Assembly: GCF_947501665.1 (NCBI RefSeq)
Contig: NZ_CANMWS010000001.1
Span: forward strand, 62,001 to 126,000
Direction of reading: 5' to 3'
Origin: an uncultured Shewanella sp.
Lineage (GTDB): Bacteria; Pseudomonadota; Gammaproteobacteria; Enterobacterales; Shewanellaceae
Length of the DNA: 64,000 bases
Part shown: positions 25,924 to 34,829 of the stretch, in pieces
How positions within the stretch are numbered: the first letter of the stretch is position 1
Layout: each line of letters opens with the position of its first letter
Program-made: the position numbers and the translations under genes
The notes under the pieces: generated by a model
What the model was told of the DNA's origin: nothing
Database searches by the model: none
The model's input: only the letters and a program-made list of their open reading frames with translations

Positions 25924-27717
25924 TTAAATTGTTGATTTTTCTTTGATAATAAAGTCCTGTATTTGCTGTTCCAGTATTGTCATCGGGACTGAACCATTGG
26001 CTAAAACCGCGTCATGAAAGCGGCGTAAGTCAAACTGTTCTCCCAATGCGAGTTCAGCTTGTTGACGTAGTTTTTTGATAGTCAATTCGCCAATTTTATA
26101 AGACAGGGCTTGTCCAGGCCAAGTGATGTATCTGTCTATTTCGGTGGTGACATTATGCAGTGATAATGCGGTGTTGCTTGCCATAAAATTGATGGCTTGC
26201 TGTCGACTCCAGCCTTTGGAATGTATGCCGGTATCGACAACTAAGCGTGCCGCTCGCCACATTTCATAAGTTAGCCGACCAAAATTACTGTATGGGTCTT
26301 GATAAAAACCAGCTTCTAGGCCTAAATATTCAGCATAGAGCCCCCAACCTTCTCCAAAGGCTGAAATATAGCTATAACGTCGAAAATTAGGCAGTTGAGT
26401 TAAGGATTGGTTGAGGGATATTTGCAGGTGATGACCGGGAACAGCTTCATGCAAGGTTAATGCTTCCAACTCATACAATGGACGCTTATTCAGTGCATAG
26501 GTGTTGACCCAATAGTATCCAGGCTCATCGTCACTACTACTGCCTAAATAGCGCCCTGTTGTGTATTTAGGCGCAATTTCAGCAGGAACAGGCGCAATAC
26601 CATAAGGTGTTGTGGGTAGATGGGTGAAGTATTTTGGTAATATGGCATCGGCTTTTTTGGCAATAAAAGCCGCTTCTTTTAATAATTGCTCGGGGCTGGT
26701 GGGATAAAATTGTGGATCATTGCGTAAAAAATACAAAAAATCGGCAAAGCTGCCTGTAAATGTCAGTTCATCTATAATGGTTTGCATTTCTGCACGAATA
26801 CGTTTGACTTCTTTGAGCCCTAAAACATGTACTTCATCAGCACTGATCTCACGGGTTGTGTAGTAGCGTACTCTGTTTTCGTAAAAGGCCTGCCCATCAG
26901 GTAAATCTTTGGCTGCAAGACTAATGCGTGCATTGGGAATATAATCTTGTGTCATGAAGCGATAAAAAGCTTGGTAGGATGGAATCACATTTTGTTGAAT
27001 AAGCCATTCACCTTGTTGTTTAAAAGCTATTTTTTGTTGCTCTGTAAAATGTTTTGGAAAGGCGGTAAATGGCGCGTAGTAGCCACTTTCTCTCATTGGA
27101 ACAATAAATGCTTTGATACTTTTCTCAAATCCCTCGAGCGTAACTTTTGGTAGGGTTATCCCTTCCTTAATGCCTTGCTGCAACCAAGATGTTTGCTGGT
27201 GGAAATAATGGGGAAGTAATTTGAGTTGATTGAGATAGTTTTCATAATCTTGTTCAGTCAAGAAGCGTCGATGACTAATGCGTGCGATGTCGGTATGAAA
27301 TCCCCCTTCGGCGGTTAAAGGAAGATAATGCATTTTAAATCGATATTGATCGAGTGAGTCTTGTAATTGATCGGCTAAAATTTGCTTATCTATTCGTTGA
27401 GTTTTTGAGAGATCGGTCGTGGGGATCTGAGTCAGTTGACTCAGTAAATGGAGTTGTTGCTGATTGCGTTTTAATAATGCTTGAAGGGAAAGATCCGGCA
27501 GTTTTCCTGCTGCGCTTGTATCACCCAACTGCTTAGCAAGTTCGGGATCGCTTTGCAATCTTAATTGCCAAGCTTGATCTATAATCTTAGTAAGCTGTGC
27601 TGTAGCGATTTGTGTGTTTTGCTGATGGTTTTTCGATGAAACATTGGTATAAAGTGGAGAAACTTGGCAAGCACTTAATTGAGCGATAAAGAGGAGTGTC
27701 AGTAAAAGTCGATACAT
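25924..27717 (-). CDS. DUF885-family lipoprotein, putative metallopeptidase
   Basis: The protein has 597 aa. It begins with a lipoprotein signal peptide ending LSAC (lipobox, about 14-17). The C-terminal half has the conserved HEAVPGHHLQISL segment (about 422-434), which resembles the HExxH zinc motif, then the EGWGLYAEYLG segment (454-464). DUF885 proteins are thought to be metal-dependent peptidases at the cell envelope; the substrate is not known. Transcribed on its own, away from adenosine deaminase. Confidence 0.85.
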   Translation of the reverse strand: MYRLLLTLLFIAQLSACQVSPLYTNVSSKNHQQNTQIATAQLTKIIDQAWQLRLQSDPELAKQLGDTSAAGKLPDLSLQALLKRNQQQLHLLSQLTQIPTTDLSKTQRIDKQILADQLQDSLDQYRFKMHYLPLTAEGGFHTDIARISHRRFLTEQDYENYLNQLKLLPHYFHQQTSWLQQGIKEGITLPKVTLEGFEKSIKAFIVPMRESGYYAPFTAFPKHFTEQQKIAFKQQGEWLIQQNVIPSYQAFYRFMTQDYIPNARISLAAKDLPDGQAFYENRVRYYTTREISADEVHVLGLKEVKRIRAEMQTIIDELTFTGSFADFLYFLRNDPQFYPTSPEQLLKEAAFIAKKADAILPKYFTHLPTTPYGIAPVPAEIAPKYTTGRYLGSSSDDEPGYYWVNTYALNKRPLYELEALTLHEAVPGHHLQISLNQSLTQLPNFRRYSYISAFGEGWGLYAEYLGLEAGFYQDPYSNFGRLTYEMWRAARLVVDTGIHSKGWSRQQAINFMASNTALSLHNVTTEIDRYITWPGQALSYKIGELTIKKLRQQAELALGEQFDLRRFHDAVLANGSVPMTILEQQIQDFIIKEKSTI

Positions 27718-27922
27718 TTCAGTTGTTCTGATTTATTTTTATAGTGGGGTTATTATGCGCCATTGAGCATGTAAATAATATTCGCTTATTTCACTTTTAA
27801 TGTTAATTAGTTAAAAAGATCTCGAGAAAGCCAGAAACACAGGTGTAAGCCGTGATATCATGCGTGCAGCTCAATACCAAGTAAAAAGATGTTTGGTTGA
27901 GTGGTAGACATAGGGGTTAAAA

Positions 27923-28921
27923 ATGATCGATACATCTATTCCACTGGTGGATCTCCACCGACACCTAGACGGTAATGTTAGGGTGGAGACAATATGGGAT
28001 TTGGGACACCAGCATAATATCGCCTTACCGGCGAATTCATTGGATGAATTAACACCATTTGTACAAATTCAGGGTAAAGAAAACGATTTAGTGGGTTTTT
28101 TAACCAAACTAGATTGGATGGTTGCAGTATTAGCCGATTTGGATGCAGTTAAACGTGTTGCTTATGAAAATGTTGCCGATGCAGCTTTGTCAGGCTTAGA
28201 TTATACCGAACTGCGTTTTAGCCCTTATTACATGGCCATGAATCATAAATTACCTATTGAAGGTGTCGTTGAAGCGGTGATTGACGGTGTTAAATTGGGC
28301 ATGAAAGACCATCAAGATTTAAAAGTGAATCTCATTGGCATTTTGTCGCGGACATTTGGCCAACAAGCCTGCCAACAGGAATTAGATGGCTTATTATCAC
28401 AGCGGCAACATTTGGTCGCTGTTGATATTGCTGGTGATGAGATGGGATTTCCTGGTGATCTTTTCACCTCTCATTTCAAACAGGCTCGCGATGCTGGTTT
28501 AGCGATAACAGCTCATGCTGGAGAAGCTGCGGGTGCAGAGAGTATGTGGCAAGCGATAGAATCATTAGGGGCAACGCGTATTGGTCATGGTGTGAATGCT
28601 ATCCACGACCCTAAGTTAATGGAATACTTGGTTAACAATAAGATAGGGATTGAGTCTTGTCCGACGAGTAATTTACATACCTCAACGGTGGCTAATTACC
28701 AAGTTCATCCATTGCGACAATTTATGGAAGCTGGGGTCTTAATAGGGTTAAATACCGATGATCCTGGCGTGAGTGCAATTGATATTAAACATGAATATCG
28801 CGCTGTTCAAACAGAGATGGGTTTTAGTGCTGTAGAACTTGCTCAATTACAGCGTAATGGGGTTGAAATGGCTTTTCTATCTGATAGTGAACGTAAAGCA
28901 TTATACCAATCAAAAGCTTAA
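27923..28921 (+). CDS. add: Adenosine deaminase
   Basis: The protein has 332 aa, normal length. Zinc and catalytic motifs: HRHLDGN (about 12-18), ITAHAGEA (about 193-200, zinc His and catalytic Glu region), SCPTSN and LNTDDPGVS (about 275-283). It converts adenosine to inosine. The bidirectional terminator at 28942-28965 separates it from convergent hemN. Confidence 0.95.
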   Translation: MIDTSIPLVDLHRHLDGNVRVETIWDLGHQHNIALPANSLDELTPFVQIQGKENDLVGFLTKLDWMVAVLADLDAVKRVAYENVADAALSGLDYTELRFSPYYMAMNHKLPIEGVVEAVIDGVKLGMKDHQDLKVNLIGILSRTFGQQACQQELDGLLSQRQHLVAVDIAGDEMGFPGDLFTSHFKQARDAGLAITAHAGEAAGAESMWQAIESLGATRIGHGVNAIHDPKLMEYLVNNKIGIESCPTSNLHTSTVANYQVHPLRQFMEAGVLIGLNTDDPGVSAIDIKHEYRAVQTEMGFSAVELAQLQRNGVEMAFLSDSERKALYQSKA

Positions 28922-28941
28922 AACCTGATGGGAATGTATAA

Positions 28942-28965
28942 AAAACCGGCTATGCCGGTTTTTTT
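28942..28965. terminator. Bidirectional terminator, add / hemN
   Basis: AAAACCGGC and GCCGGTTTT pair around TAT, with A and T runs on both sides. It serves the two convergent genes. Confidence 0.85.
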
Positions 28966-28982
28966 GTTTTTTGGGGTTCAAA

Positions 28983-30341
28983 TCAAATGACTCTGGAAAA
29001 TGCTTGTTGCTTAGCATATTGACGTATATAGACATCAAAACACATGCAAATATTGCGAATTAATAATCGTCCAGTCGGTAATACAGTGATACCTTGTTCT
29101 GTGACTTGAATGAGATCATCGTCGATAAAAGGTTGTAATAAAGCCAAATCTGTTTTGAAATAATGCTTAAAGTCTAGTGTGAATTTATGTTCAATCTCCT
29201 GAATATTAAGTGAAAAATGACATATAAGCTGCTTAATCACTTGACGCCTAATCACATCATCTCGATTGAGTTCACACCCTTTCCATAATGCATGTCCATA
29301 CTGTTCGATAGCATTATAATAGTGTTTAATGTCTTTTTGGTTTTGGGCATAACATTGGCCTATTTGACTAATAGATGATACACCTAATCCGAGTAAGTCA
29401 CATTCTGGTTGTGTGGTATAGCCTTGAAAGTTACGGTGTAATTTTCCTTGGTGTTGCAATTTAGCCAGTGTATCGTTTGGTTTTGCAAAGTGATCCATGC
29501 CGATATATTGGTAACCTGCTTGCGTTAATTGCTCGATGGTGTGTTTAAGCATTGTCAGTTTTTGATTGGCGTTGGGTAAATCTTTATCATATATTTTACG
29601 CTGGGCTGCAAAGCGTGAAGGGAGATGTGCGTAGTTGAATACCGACAATCGGTCAGGATTAAGCTCAATCACTTTTTTAATGGTTTGTGAAAAACTGTCT
29701 GCTGTTTGATGAGGCAGACCATAGATAAGATCGATACTAGTAGAACTAAATCCTATTTGTTTGGCTTGGTGTACTAGATCGAAGATAAAGCTTTCATCTT
29801 GTTCTCGATTTACCGCGTGCTGTACTTTTTTATTAAAATCTTGAACACCAATTGAGAGCCGATTAAAGCCAACTTTTTTCAGTGTATTGAGTATGGACAG
29901 TTCAATTTCACGAGGATCGACTTCTATTGAAAACTCGCCTTCATTGGAAAAGGTAAAGTGTGCTTTTAACCAAGAAAATAAATTTTCAATTTGAGTTGAG
30001 GTTAAAAAGGTTGGCGTTCCTCCTCCTAAATGTAATTGAGTGACTTTATAATCTGCGAATAAAGGTGCACGAGTAATGATCTCTTTTTTTAGATAGGTTA
30101 AGTATTGATCGGCTTTATGCTGATGACGAGTAATGATTTTATTGCAGCCACAGTAGTAACAAAGTTTGGCACAAAAAGGAATGTGGATATATAAGGATAA
30201 GGTCTTACTGGGACTTTTTGCTATAGCGTTGAGTAAGTGGGATTGATTAAATGCTTCATTAAATTCAAGTGCTGTTGGATAAGAAGTGTAACGAGGTCCA
30301 CTGTGGTTATATTTTTCGATCAAAGATTGATCCCAGCGCAT
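28983..30341 (-). CDS. hemN: Oxygen-independent coproporphyrinogen III oxidase
   Basis: The protein has 452 aa from MRWDQSLIEKYN. A TTG fifteen bases upstream is in frame, but the ATG at 30341 has a GAGAG binding site and fits the family. Radical SAM cluster: CAKLCYYCGC (about 57-66, CxxxCxxC). GGGTPTFL and GVQDFN motifs follow. It makes protoporphyrinogen IX without oxygen. In Shewanella and E. coli hemN is induced anaerobically by Fnr-type regulators; a weak Fnr-like site lies at 30404-30417. Confidence 0.93.
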   Translation of the reverse strand: MRWDQSLIEKYNHSGPRYTSYPTALEFNEAFNQSHLLNAIAKSPSKTLSLYIHIPFCAKLCYYCGCNKIITRHQHKADQYLTYLKKEIITRAPLFADYKVTQLHLGGGTPTFLTSTQIENLFSWLKAHFTFSNEGEFSIEVDPREIELSILNTLKKVGFNRLSIGVQDFNKKVQHAVNREQDESFIFDLVHQAKQIGFSSTSIDLIYGLPHQTADSFSQTIKKVIELNPDRLSVFNYAHLPSRFAAQRKIYDKDLPNANQKLTMLKHTIEQLTQAGYQYIGMDHFAKPNDTLAKLQHQGKLHRNFQGYTTQPECDLLGLGVSSISQIGQCYAQNQKDIKHYYNAIEQYGHALWKGCELNRDDVIRRQVIKQLICHFSLNIQEIEHKFTLDFKHYFKTDLALLQPFIDDDLIQVTEQGITVLPTGRLLIRNICMCFDVYIRQYAKQQAFSRVI

Positions 30342-30403
30342 AAAGCATACTCTCAACGTCAGTAAATGTGTAAAGAGTATGCCTTGATAGTCATTTGCTG
30401 ATC

Positions 30404-30417
30404 TTGATCTAGATTAT
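30404..30417 (-). promoter_or_regulatory. Possible Fnr/EtrA site upstream of hemN
   Basis: TTGATCTAGATTAT resembles TTGATNNNNATCAA, with a perfect left half and a 3-of-5 right half. It lies 63 bp upstream of the hemN start. The fit is weak on its own. Confidence 0.3.
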
Positions 30418-30460
30418 GAAAACGGCCTTTAATGTCTTAATAAGCTGTAGAATATTTAAG

Positions 30461-30916
30461 TTAGCCTTGATATTGAGTTAAGTGTTTAGCTTCATCTAAA
30501 ATCGCCACTGTTAATTTTGATTCTGATCGCATACGTTGATAATCTAATTGCATGCGTTGCTGCTTAGGTAATGATTTTCTTTGCTCTTTAATGGGATGGG
30601 TTTTGATAACATTGTAATGTTCAAAGAGTGAAGGGTAGTCTGGTGTGACTTGCTCTGTGAGTCCTAAGATATCGAATAGTTTGGCAATTCTGATGACACC
30701 TTCAGAAATTTCACAGCGTTCTTCAAGCATGGCTTGTGCAATATAGCGAATATTGTCGAGTAATTTATTCACACGTTCTTGCGCGGCTTTTTCTTGTGCT
30801 TGTTTTGCTTGAATGGCTGCTTGGTTTTGTTGTTTAACCTTTAGTAGTAGATTGATTGCATAGCCTGATAATATCGCAATAATGACTAAAGCTAGAATAA
30901 TGAAAACGGTATACAT
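30461..30916 (-). CDS. DUF2489-family membrane-anchored protein
   Basis: The protein has 151 aa. One N-terminal helix (about 3-26) is followed by a coiled, Gln- and Ala-rich segment (30-50) and a conserved helical domain with HYNVIKTHPIKEQRKSLPKQQRMQLDYQRM across about 104-134. This is the DUF2489 family, commonly found next to yihI and hemN in Shewanella and Vibrio. The function is unknown. Transcribed with the same strand as hemN, 119 bp upstream of it. Confidence 0.75.
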   Translation of the reverse strand: MYTVFIILALVIIAILSGYAINLLLKVKQQNQAAIQAKQAQEKAAQERVNKLLDNIRYIAQAMLEERCEISEGVIRIAKLFDILGLTEQVTPDYPSLFEHYNVIKTHPIKEQRKSLPKQQRMQLDYQRMRSESKLTVAILDEAKHLTQYQG

Positions 30917-31051
30917 AGAGTGTCCTCACTCAGTTAGCATCGGTAAGTGTAACATGTTGAGTATTGATAATTTTCGATATAACAATGAATAAAGTAATGC
31001 CAACATTTTAAATGTTGGCATTATCTCTTACCAATGCAAATTAATTATGCG

Positions 31052-31588
31052 TTAGTCTTTATGTTGATAATCTTTGAGTAAATCAGCCCCAGATTCAAAT
31101 TGGTCGAAGAGATCGTCATCAGTACGAGATGATTTTACTGACGTTGAAACTTCTTCTTCGTCAGTAATGCCCAGTTTATCCATCAGTCGTTCTATTTTGC
31201 TTAACTGCTTGTTTAGCCACTCTTGATCATCTGCAGCTAAATTCTTTCCTTCTTCTAGCATGTCCAGTAAGTTATTTAATCTAGGATCTTCTTCTAATTT
31301 AAGTAACTGGGCTTCATCACTTAATTTAGGTGATGGGCTTTTCTTTACTGTTGTTTTTTCTGCTTTGATCCCTAGCTGTATTGGTTTTTTACTGCCATGG
31401 CGAGGATCGTTATTTTTTGAGCCACTACCTTGGGTATGCTGTTGAATGATAGCTTCATTGTGACGACTACCGGATTTATTACCAGAATCTTGCTTTTTTC
31501 CCGTAAGAACACGCTCTTGTTTTTTGGTTCTTGTTTTTAATTGTGGTGGGTTTTGATTGTTTTTACGTGTTTTTTTACTGCGGGACAT
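31052..31588 (-). CDS. yihI: Der GTPase-activating protein YihI
   Basis: The protein has 178 aa from MSRSKKTRKNNQ. The frame stays open upstream to 31753 but the extra 55 codons are not family-like. The N-terminal part is highly basic and unstructured (Lys, Arg, Gln, Ser). The C-terminal part has the conserved LEEDPRLNNLLDMLEEGKNL and WLNKQLSKIERLMDKLGI helices. YihI activates the GTPase Der and so affects ribosome assembly. In E. coli it also lies between csrC and hemN. Confidence 0.88.
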   Translation of the reverse strand: MSRSKKTRKNNQNPPQLKTRTKKQERVLTGKKQDSGNKSGSRHNEAIIQQHTQGSGSKNNDPRHGSKKPIQLGIKAEKTTVKKSPSPKLSDEAQLLKLEEDPRLNNLLDMLEEGKNLAADDQEWLNKQLSKIERLMDKLGITDEEEVSTSVKSSRTDDDLFDQFESGADLLKDYQHKD

Positions 31589-31816
31589 AGCTTTATCTCG
31601 ATAACTGAAAAGACTGTAGCACAGGAAAACGAATCGAAGTTTACCTGCAACTGAAGTTAGATCGCGTTTTATACCAGATCCTGATGCTTTTTGCACCACA
31701 ATGCGATCGTTTTGCTGTAAATAATAGCTTAATATGGTGTTGCTTGGCCACAAACTGGGAGGTTTGTTGAAGATGATATCATTTTATTTAGTGGGTATTG
31801 AGTTTTATGTAAGAAT

Positions 31817-32130
31817 AAAAAAAGGCGACAGAAGTGCTGTCGCCTTATAGAAGAGTGTCAATTGACACTTAATTTTGATTCCAAGTATCCCTGCTTGCTA
31901 TGCAACTTCCCGGTCGGTATCCGTCTTTTTTGAGCCTGCTTTCCTTGCATTTTTATTGTTATTAGTCATCACTGACATTTATTACTTTTCCATTATCATC
32001 CTGATTATCGCTTCCGTAGATGAGCATCATGTCTCATCAGTATCCTTTTCGCCTATCTATGACGCCTAAGTAACCATCCATATCAGTAAAATTTAATTCA
32101 GAATAACAAATTACCATTTTTATTATCCGT
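31817..32130 (-). ncRNA. csrC: CsrC/CsrB-like regulatory RNA that sequesters CsrA
   Basis: On the minus strand about eleven GGA motifs cluster in roughly 250 nt (TCC on the plus strand at 31880, 31888, 31908, 31920, 31942, 31989, 31999, 32013, 32043, 32077 and 32126). One is in the CsrA-type context TCAGGATGA. The RNA ends in a strong terminator, AAGGCGACAG-CTGTCGCCTT plus seven T (31817-31846), which closely resembles the E. coli csrC terminator as I remember it. The position, upstream of yihI and on its strand, equals that of E. coli csrC. The 3' end is well placed; the 5' end near 32130 is a guess. Open frames here (for example 32037-32249) are judged spurious. Confidence 0.75.
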
Positions 32131-32333
32131 ACACCTCTTAAAGAGAGTCGGCTATGATTTATGTTAAACTGGTAGGTAAAGTTAAATGCTAAAAGGCCAA
32201 TAGGTATCCTACCTAGTACTTTACCGTAATCGTTTGACCTGAACTTCAAAGTGAAGTTATTTCATCAAAAGATGAATGGCCTTAATTTATTATGATTATT
32301 ATTGAGTATCTTTATTCTTATATCTTAAATGTA

Positions 32334-32400
32334 ACATACCGACATCTGAAAGTTGTTCTTAAATATTTTTGTACTAACAGTTGGGTTTGTCTCGGTATGT
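32334..32400. repeat. Spaced inverted repeat between csrC-like RNA and cytochrome c4
   Basis: ACATACCGA (32334-32342) is an exact inverted match of TCGGTATGT (32392-32400), 49 bp apart. It lies upstream of the CsrC-like RNA. It could be a pair of binding sites for one regulator, or an RNA stem. Confidence 0.4.
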
Positions 32401-32479
32401 AGAGTATTAAACCTAAATCTAATATTCATGTCAATAAATAATCGAGTTCAGTTTACGTTAAGGTAAGATTTTTGGGAAT

Positions 32480-32504
32480 AAAAAAGGCAGCAAGGCTGCC
32501 TTTT
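32480..32504 (-). terminator. Terminator of the cytochrome c4 gene
   Basis: AAAAGGCAGC (32482-32491) pairs with GCTGCCTTTT (32495-32504) around AAG, with a T run on the minus strand. It begins 29 bp after the cytochrome stop. Confidence 0.85.
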
Positions 32505-32532
32505 GTTAAATTGGAGTTATTTTGTGTTAAAT

Positions 32533-33153
32533 TTACTTAAGGTCTGAAATATATTGAGATAACGCTTCAATATCGGCATCGTTTAGCTTTTTTGATGTCG
32601 CTTGCATCATACCGTTTAGATCATTGTTACGATTTGTATCTTTGAATTTATTCAATTGGATTTTGATATAATTGGCATGCTGGCCACCTATCATTGGGAA
32701 TCCTGCCAGCCCCATACCTTTGCCATCGGGCCCATGACATGCGATACACGCGGTTATTCCACGGGTGGCATCGCCGACTTTATACAATGTTTCACCGAGT
32801 TCTGGCACATTGTTGACGTCAATAGGTTGTTGAACCTGGCTTGCATAATAGGCTGATAAATCTTCAATGTCTTGATCGCTTAACGCGATGCTCATACCAC
32901 CCATAATGGGATCGACGCGACCTTCTTTACCCCCCGTTTTCATTGCACTTCGAAAATCAGTTAACTGCTTTTCTAAGTAAGAGGCATGTTGCCCTGCAAT
33001 TTTTGGGTACATGTCTATCATGCTATTGCCGTCAACACCGTGGCAAGCAGAACAAACAATGGCTTTCGTTTTTCCGGCTTCGGCATTACCTTCAGCTATA
33101 GCAGGAGAAGAGATAGTGGCTACTGCAGACAGCACAATTGCTAACTTTTTCAT
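32533..33153 (-). CDS. Cytochrome c4, periplasmic dihaem
   Basis: The protein has 206 aa from MKKLAIVLSAVA; twenty codons of open frame upstream are not coding. The signal peptide ends near SPAIAEG (about 20). There are two haem sites: CSACH (about 33-37) and CIACH (about 130-134), each starting a class I cytochrome domain, with distal Met segments. Cytochrome c4 delivers electrons to terminal oxidases. It lies between engB (divergent) and the CsrC-like RNA, an arrangement seen in Shewanella. Confidence 0.9.
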   Translation of the reverse strand: MKKLAIVLSAVATISSPAIAEGNAEAGKTKAIVCSACHGVDGNSMIDMYPKIAGQHASYLEKQLTDFRSAMKTGGKEGRVDPIMGGMSIALSDQDIEDLSAYYASQVQQPIDVNNVPELGETLYKVGDATRGITACIACHGPDGKGMGLAGFPMIGGQHANYIKIQLNKFKDTNRNNDLNGMMQATSKKLNDADIEALSQYISDLK

Positions 33154-33323
33154 GGCGTTCCAACTTCTTATTAAAATATTTGTCCTGAGCTTACTGGGAT
33201 GACCCGTAAGCATGATAAAATAGTATTTATGTAATCGGGGTAATATTTTACACGAAAATGTAAAAATGTAAGCAATTCTTCGATATTTAAACAGTTAATT
33301 TGAAAAATTTTTTGGAGTAAATT

Positions 33324-33977
33324 GTGTCAGGATCTCGTATTGATTTTAGAAAAGCGAAGTTTTTAATTAGTGCCCCTGATATTGCACACCTTGATGAGCA
33401 CCTTCCTGGTGACGTGGGAGTTGAAATTGCCTTTGCTGGTCGTTCTAATGCAGGAAAATCCAGCGCTCTCAACCTGTTAACTGAACAAAAAGGACTTGCT
33501 AGAACGAGTAAAACACCAGGAAGAACACAGTTAATTAACGTTTTTCAATTAGATGAACATCGCCGTTTAGTCGATTTACCGGGCTATGGATTTGCTCAAG
33601 TTCCATTAACATTAAAGAAAAAATGGCAACAAGCGTTAGGACAGTATTTACAAGATCGCAGTTGTTTGAGTGGTGTTGTTGTGTTGATGGATATTCGACA
33701 TCCATTAAAAGATCTTGATATGCAAATGATAGAGTGGGCCGTAGGCAGTAATATTCCCGTGCTGGCTTTGTTAACCAAAGCCGATAAGTTGGCCCAAAGT
33801 GCTCGTATGAAAACGGTCAATGAAGTCAGAAAAAGCTTAGCTGATTTTGATGATGCAGTCGTCGTAGAGCCTTTTTCTTCACTAAAAGGAATAGGCAAAG
33901 CAAAAGTGTTAGGTATTTTAGATGGATGGTGTAAACCACAATGGCTGATGGATGCGTTAATAAAAGATGAAGAGTAG
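33324..33977 (+). CDS. engB: Ribosome biogenesis GTPase EngB (YihA/YsxC)
   Basis: The protein has 217 aa. GTP motifs: G1 GRSNAGKSS (about 39-47), G2 region KTPGRTQ, G3 DLPGYGFA (about 81-88) and G4 LTKADKL (about 152-158). The start is a GTG with a TGGAG binding site. EngB assists large-subunit ribosome assembly. Divergent from cytochrome c4; Spot 42 lies downstream on the other strand, as in E. coli. Confidence 0.94.
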   Translation: MSGSRIDFRKAKFLISAPDIAHLDEHLPGDVGVEIAFAGRSNAGKSSALNLLTEQKGLARTSKTPGRTQLINVFQLDEHRRLVDLPGYGFAQVPLTLKKKWQQALGQYLQDRSCLSGVVVLMDIRHPLKDLDMQMIEWAVGSNIPVLALLTKADKLAQSARMKTVNEVRKSLADFDDAVVVEPFSSLKGIGKAKVLGILDGWCKPQWLMDALIKDEE

Positions 33978-34247
33978 TATTGTTATATTTTTCGGCTTTT
34001 TAAGCGGTTAGCCCATGGTTTCCCCTTTTATGTCTGATCAGATTAATCTTCGAACCTTATCATTTAAATTTTGATCAAAAAAATAGCCGATGGAATAACC
34101 ATCGGCTTAAATATTAGCTCTTTTGGGGAGAAGCTAAATTCAACAAGACTTAAGTGCTATCAATAGGTGTTGATAGTGCTCAGTAAGCCTATGATAACGG
34201 TATTTGCAATCAAATTAAAGTATTTACTCTAAAAAATGTTGTAGGCG
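33978..34247. other. Region between engB and Spot 42
   Basis: No gene is seen. It contains a hairpin at 34085-34107 (AGCCGATGG/CCATCGGCT) whose minus-strand side is followed by seven T, so it ends minus-strand transcription. It may be a backup terminator for Spot 42 or end another short RNA. A CTATCAA/TTGATAG hairpin near 34157-34176 adds structure. Confidence 0.4.
34085..34107 (-). terminator. Second minus-strand terminator downstream of Spot 42
   Basis: AGCCGATGG (34085-34093) pairs with CCATCGGCT (34099-34107). On the minus strand the stem is followed by a seven-T run (34077-34083). It lies 140 bp past the Spot 42 terminator. Confidence 0.65.
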
Positions 34248-34359
34248 AAAAAAAGCCCCAGTAAATAATTTACTGGGGCGCCATAATTTGGCATTCGCTT
34301 GAATCACTAGCGAATAAAAAAGGTTTGAAAGATAGAACATCTTAACCTCTGTACCCTAC
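34248..34359 (-). ncRNA. spf: Spot 42 small RNA
   Basis: On the minus strand the RNA starts GTAGGGTACAGAGGTTAAGA and continues TGTTCTATCTTTCAAACC, nearly identical to the conserved 5' region of E. coli Spot 42. It ends in the terminator GCCCCAGTAAA-TTTACTGGGGC followed by seven T. The length is about 112 nt. Spot 42 pairs with mRNAs of secondary carbon use with the help of Hfq and is repressed by CRP-cAMP in enterics. It lies between polA and engB, as in E. coli. Confidence 0.93.
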
Positions 34360-34829
34360 AAACGTAATATTACCTCATTAAACTGAATATGAAAAACTGT
34401 TTTTTGTTTTAAGATACAGTTTTTAGTTGTCAATTATGATAAATGAGTGAAAAATATTCTTTTTTTGATCTAAAAATTTCATAAAAAAATTTTAATTTCA
34501 TTATTAGAAAGGGTGACTTGTTGTGAGTCTTTTTGCGGCCGATTGTCACTTTTTTATCAATTTATTATGAGGATATTAGCTGGGCTTGATATCTTTAATA
34601 TAGAACTTAATGGTTGTTGATCCACATCCATTTGGTCGGATATAGCTATATATGGATCCTAAAGTATGTTGGAATCTCTGAGGGGGTCAGAATTGATTAT
34701 TTCTATAATAGAATTGGTATTACAATCGTATAAAGGGAATAGAAGGGAGTGTTGTGAGATGAAAGGCACTATTTTTAGCAACGGCTTTACCGCCATAAGT
34801 GCCTTATTTGTTTACGAGTCACTCAGCGA
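34360..34829. other. Spot 42 promoter region and polA 3' region
   Basis: No gene is seen. The part next to 34359 must hold the spf promoter. At 34763-34805 AAGGCACT and AGTGCCTT pair around an inner GGC/GCC hairpin, a probable weak terminator or 3' structure of polA, whose stop is at 34830. Confidence 0.45.

Noticed and set aside
32037..32249. Seventy-codon open frame in the gap upstream of yihI
   Set aside because: It overlaps the GGA-rich CsrC-like RNA, has no family resemblance and a poor binding site.
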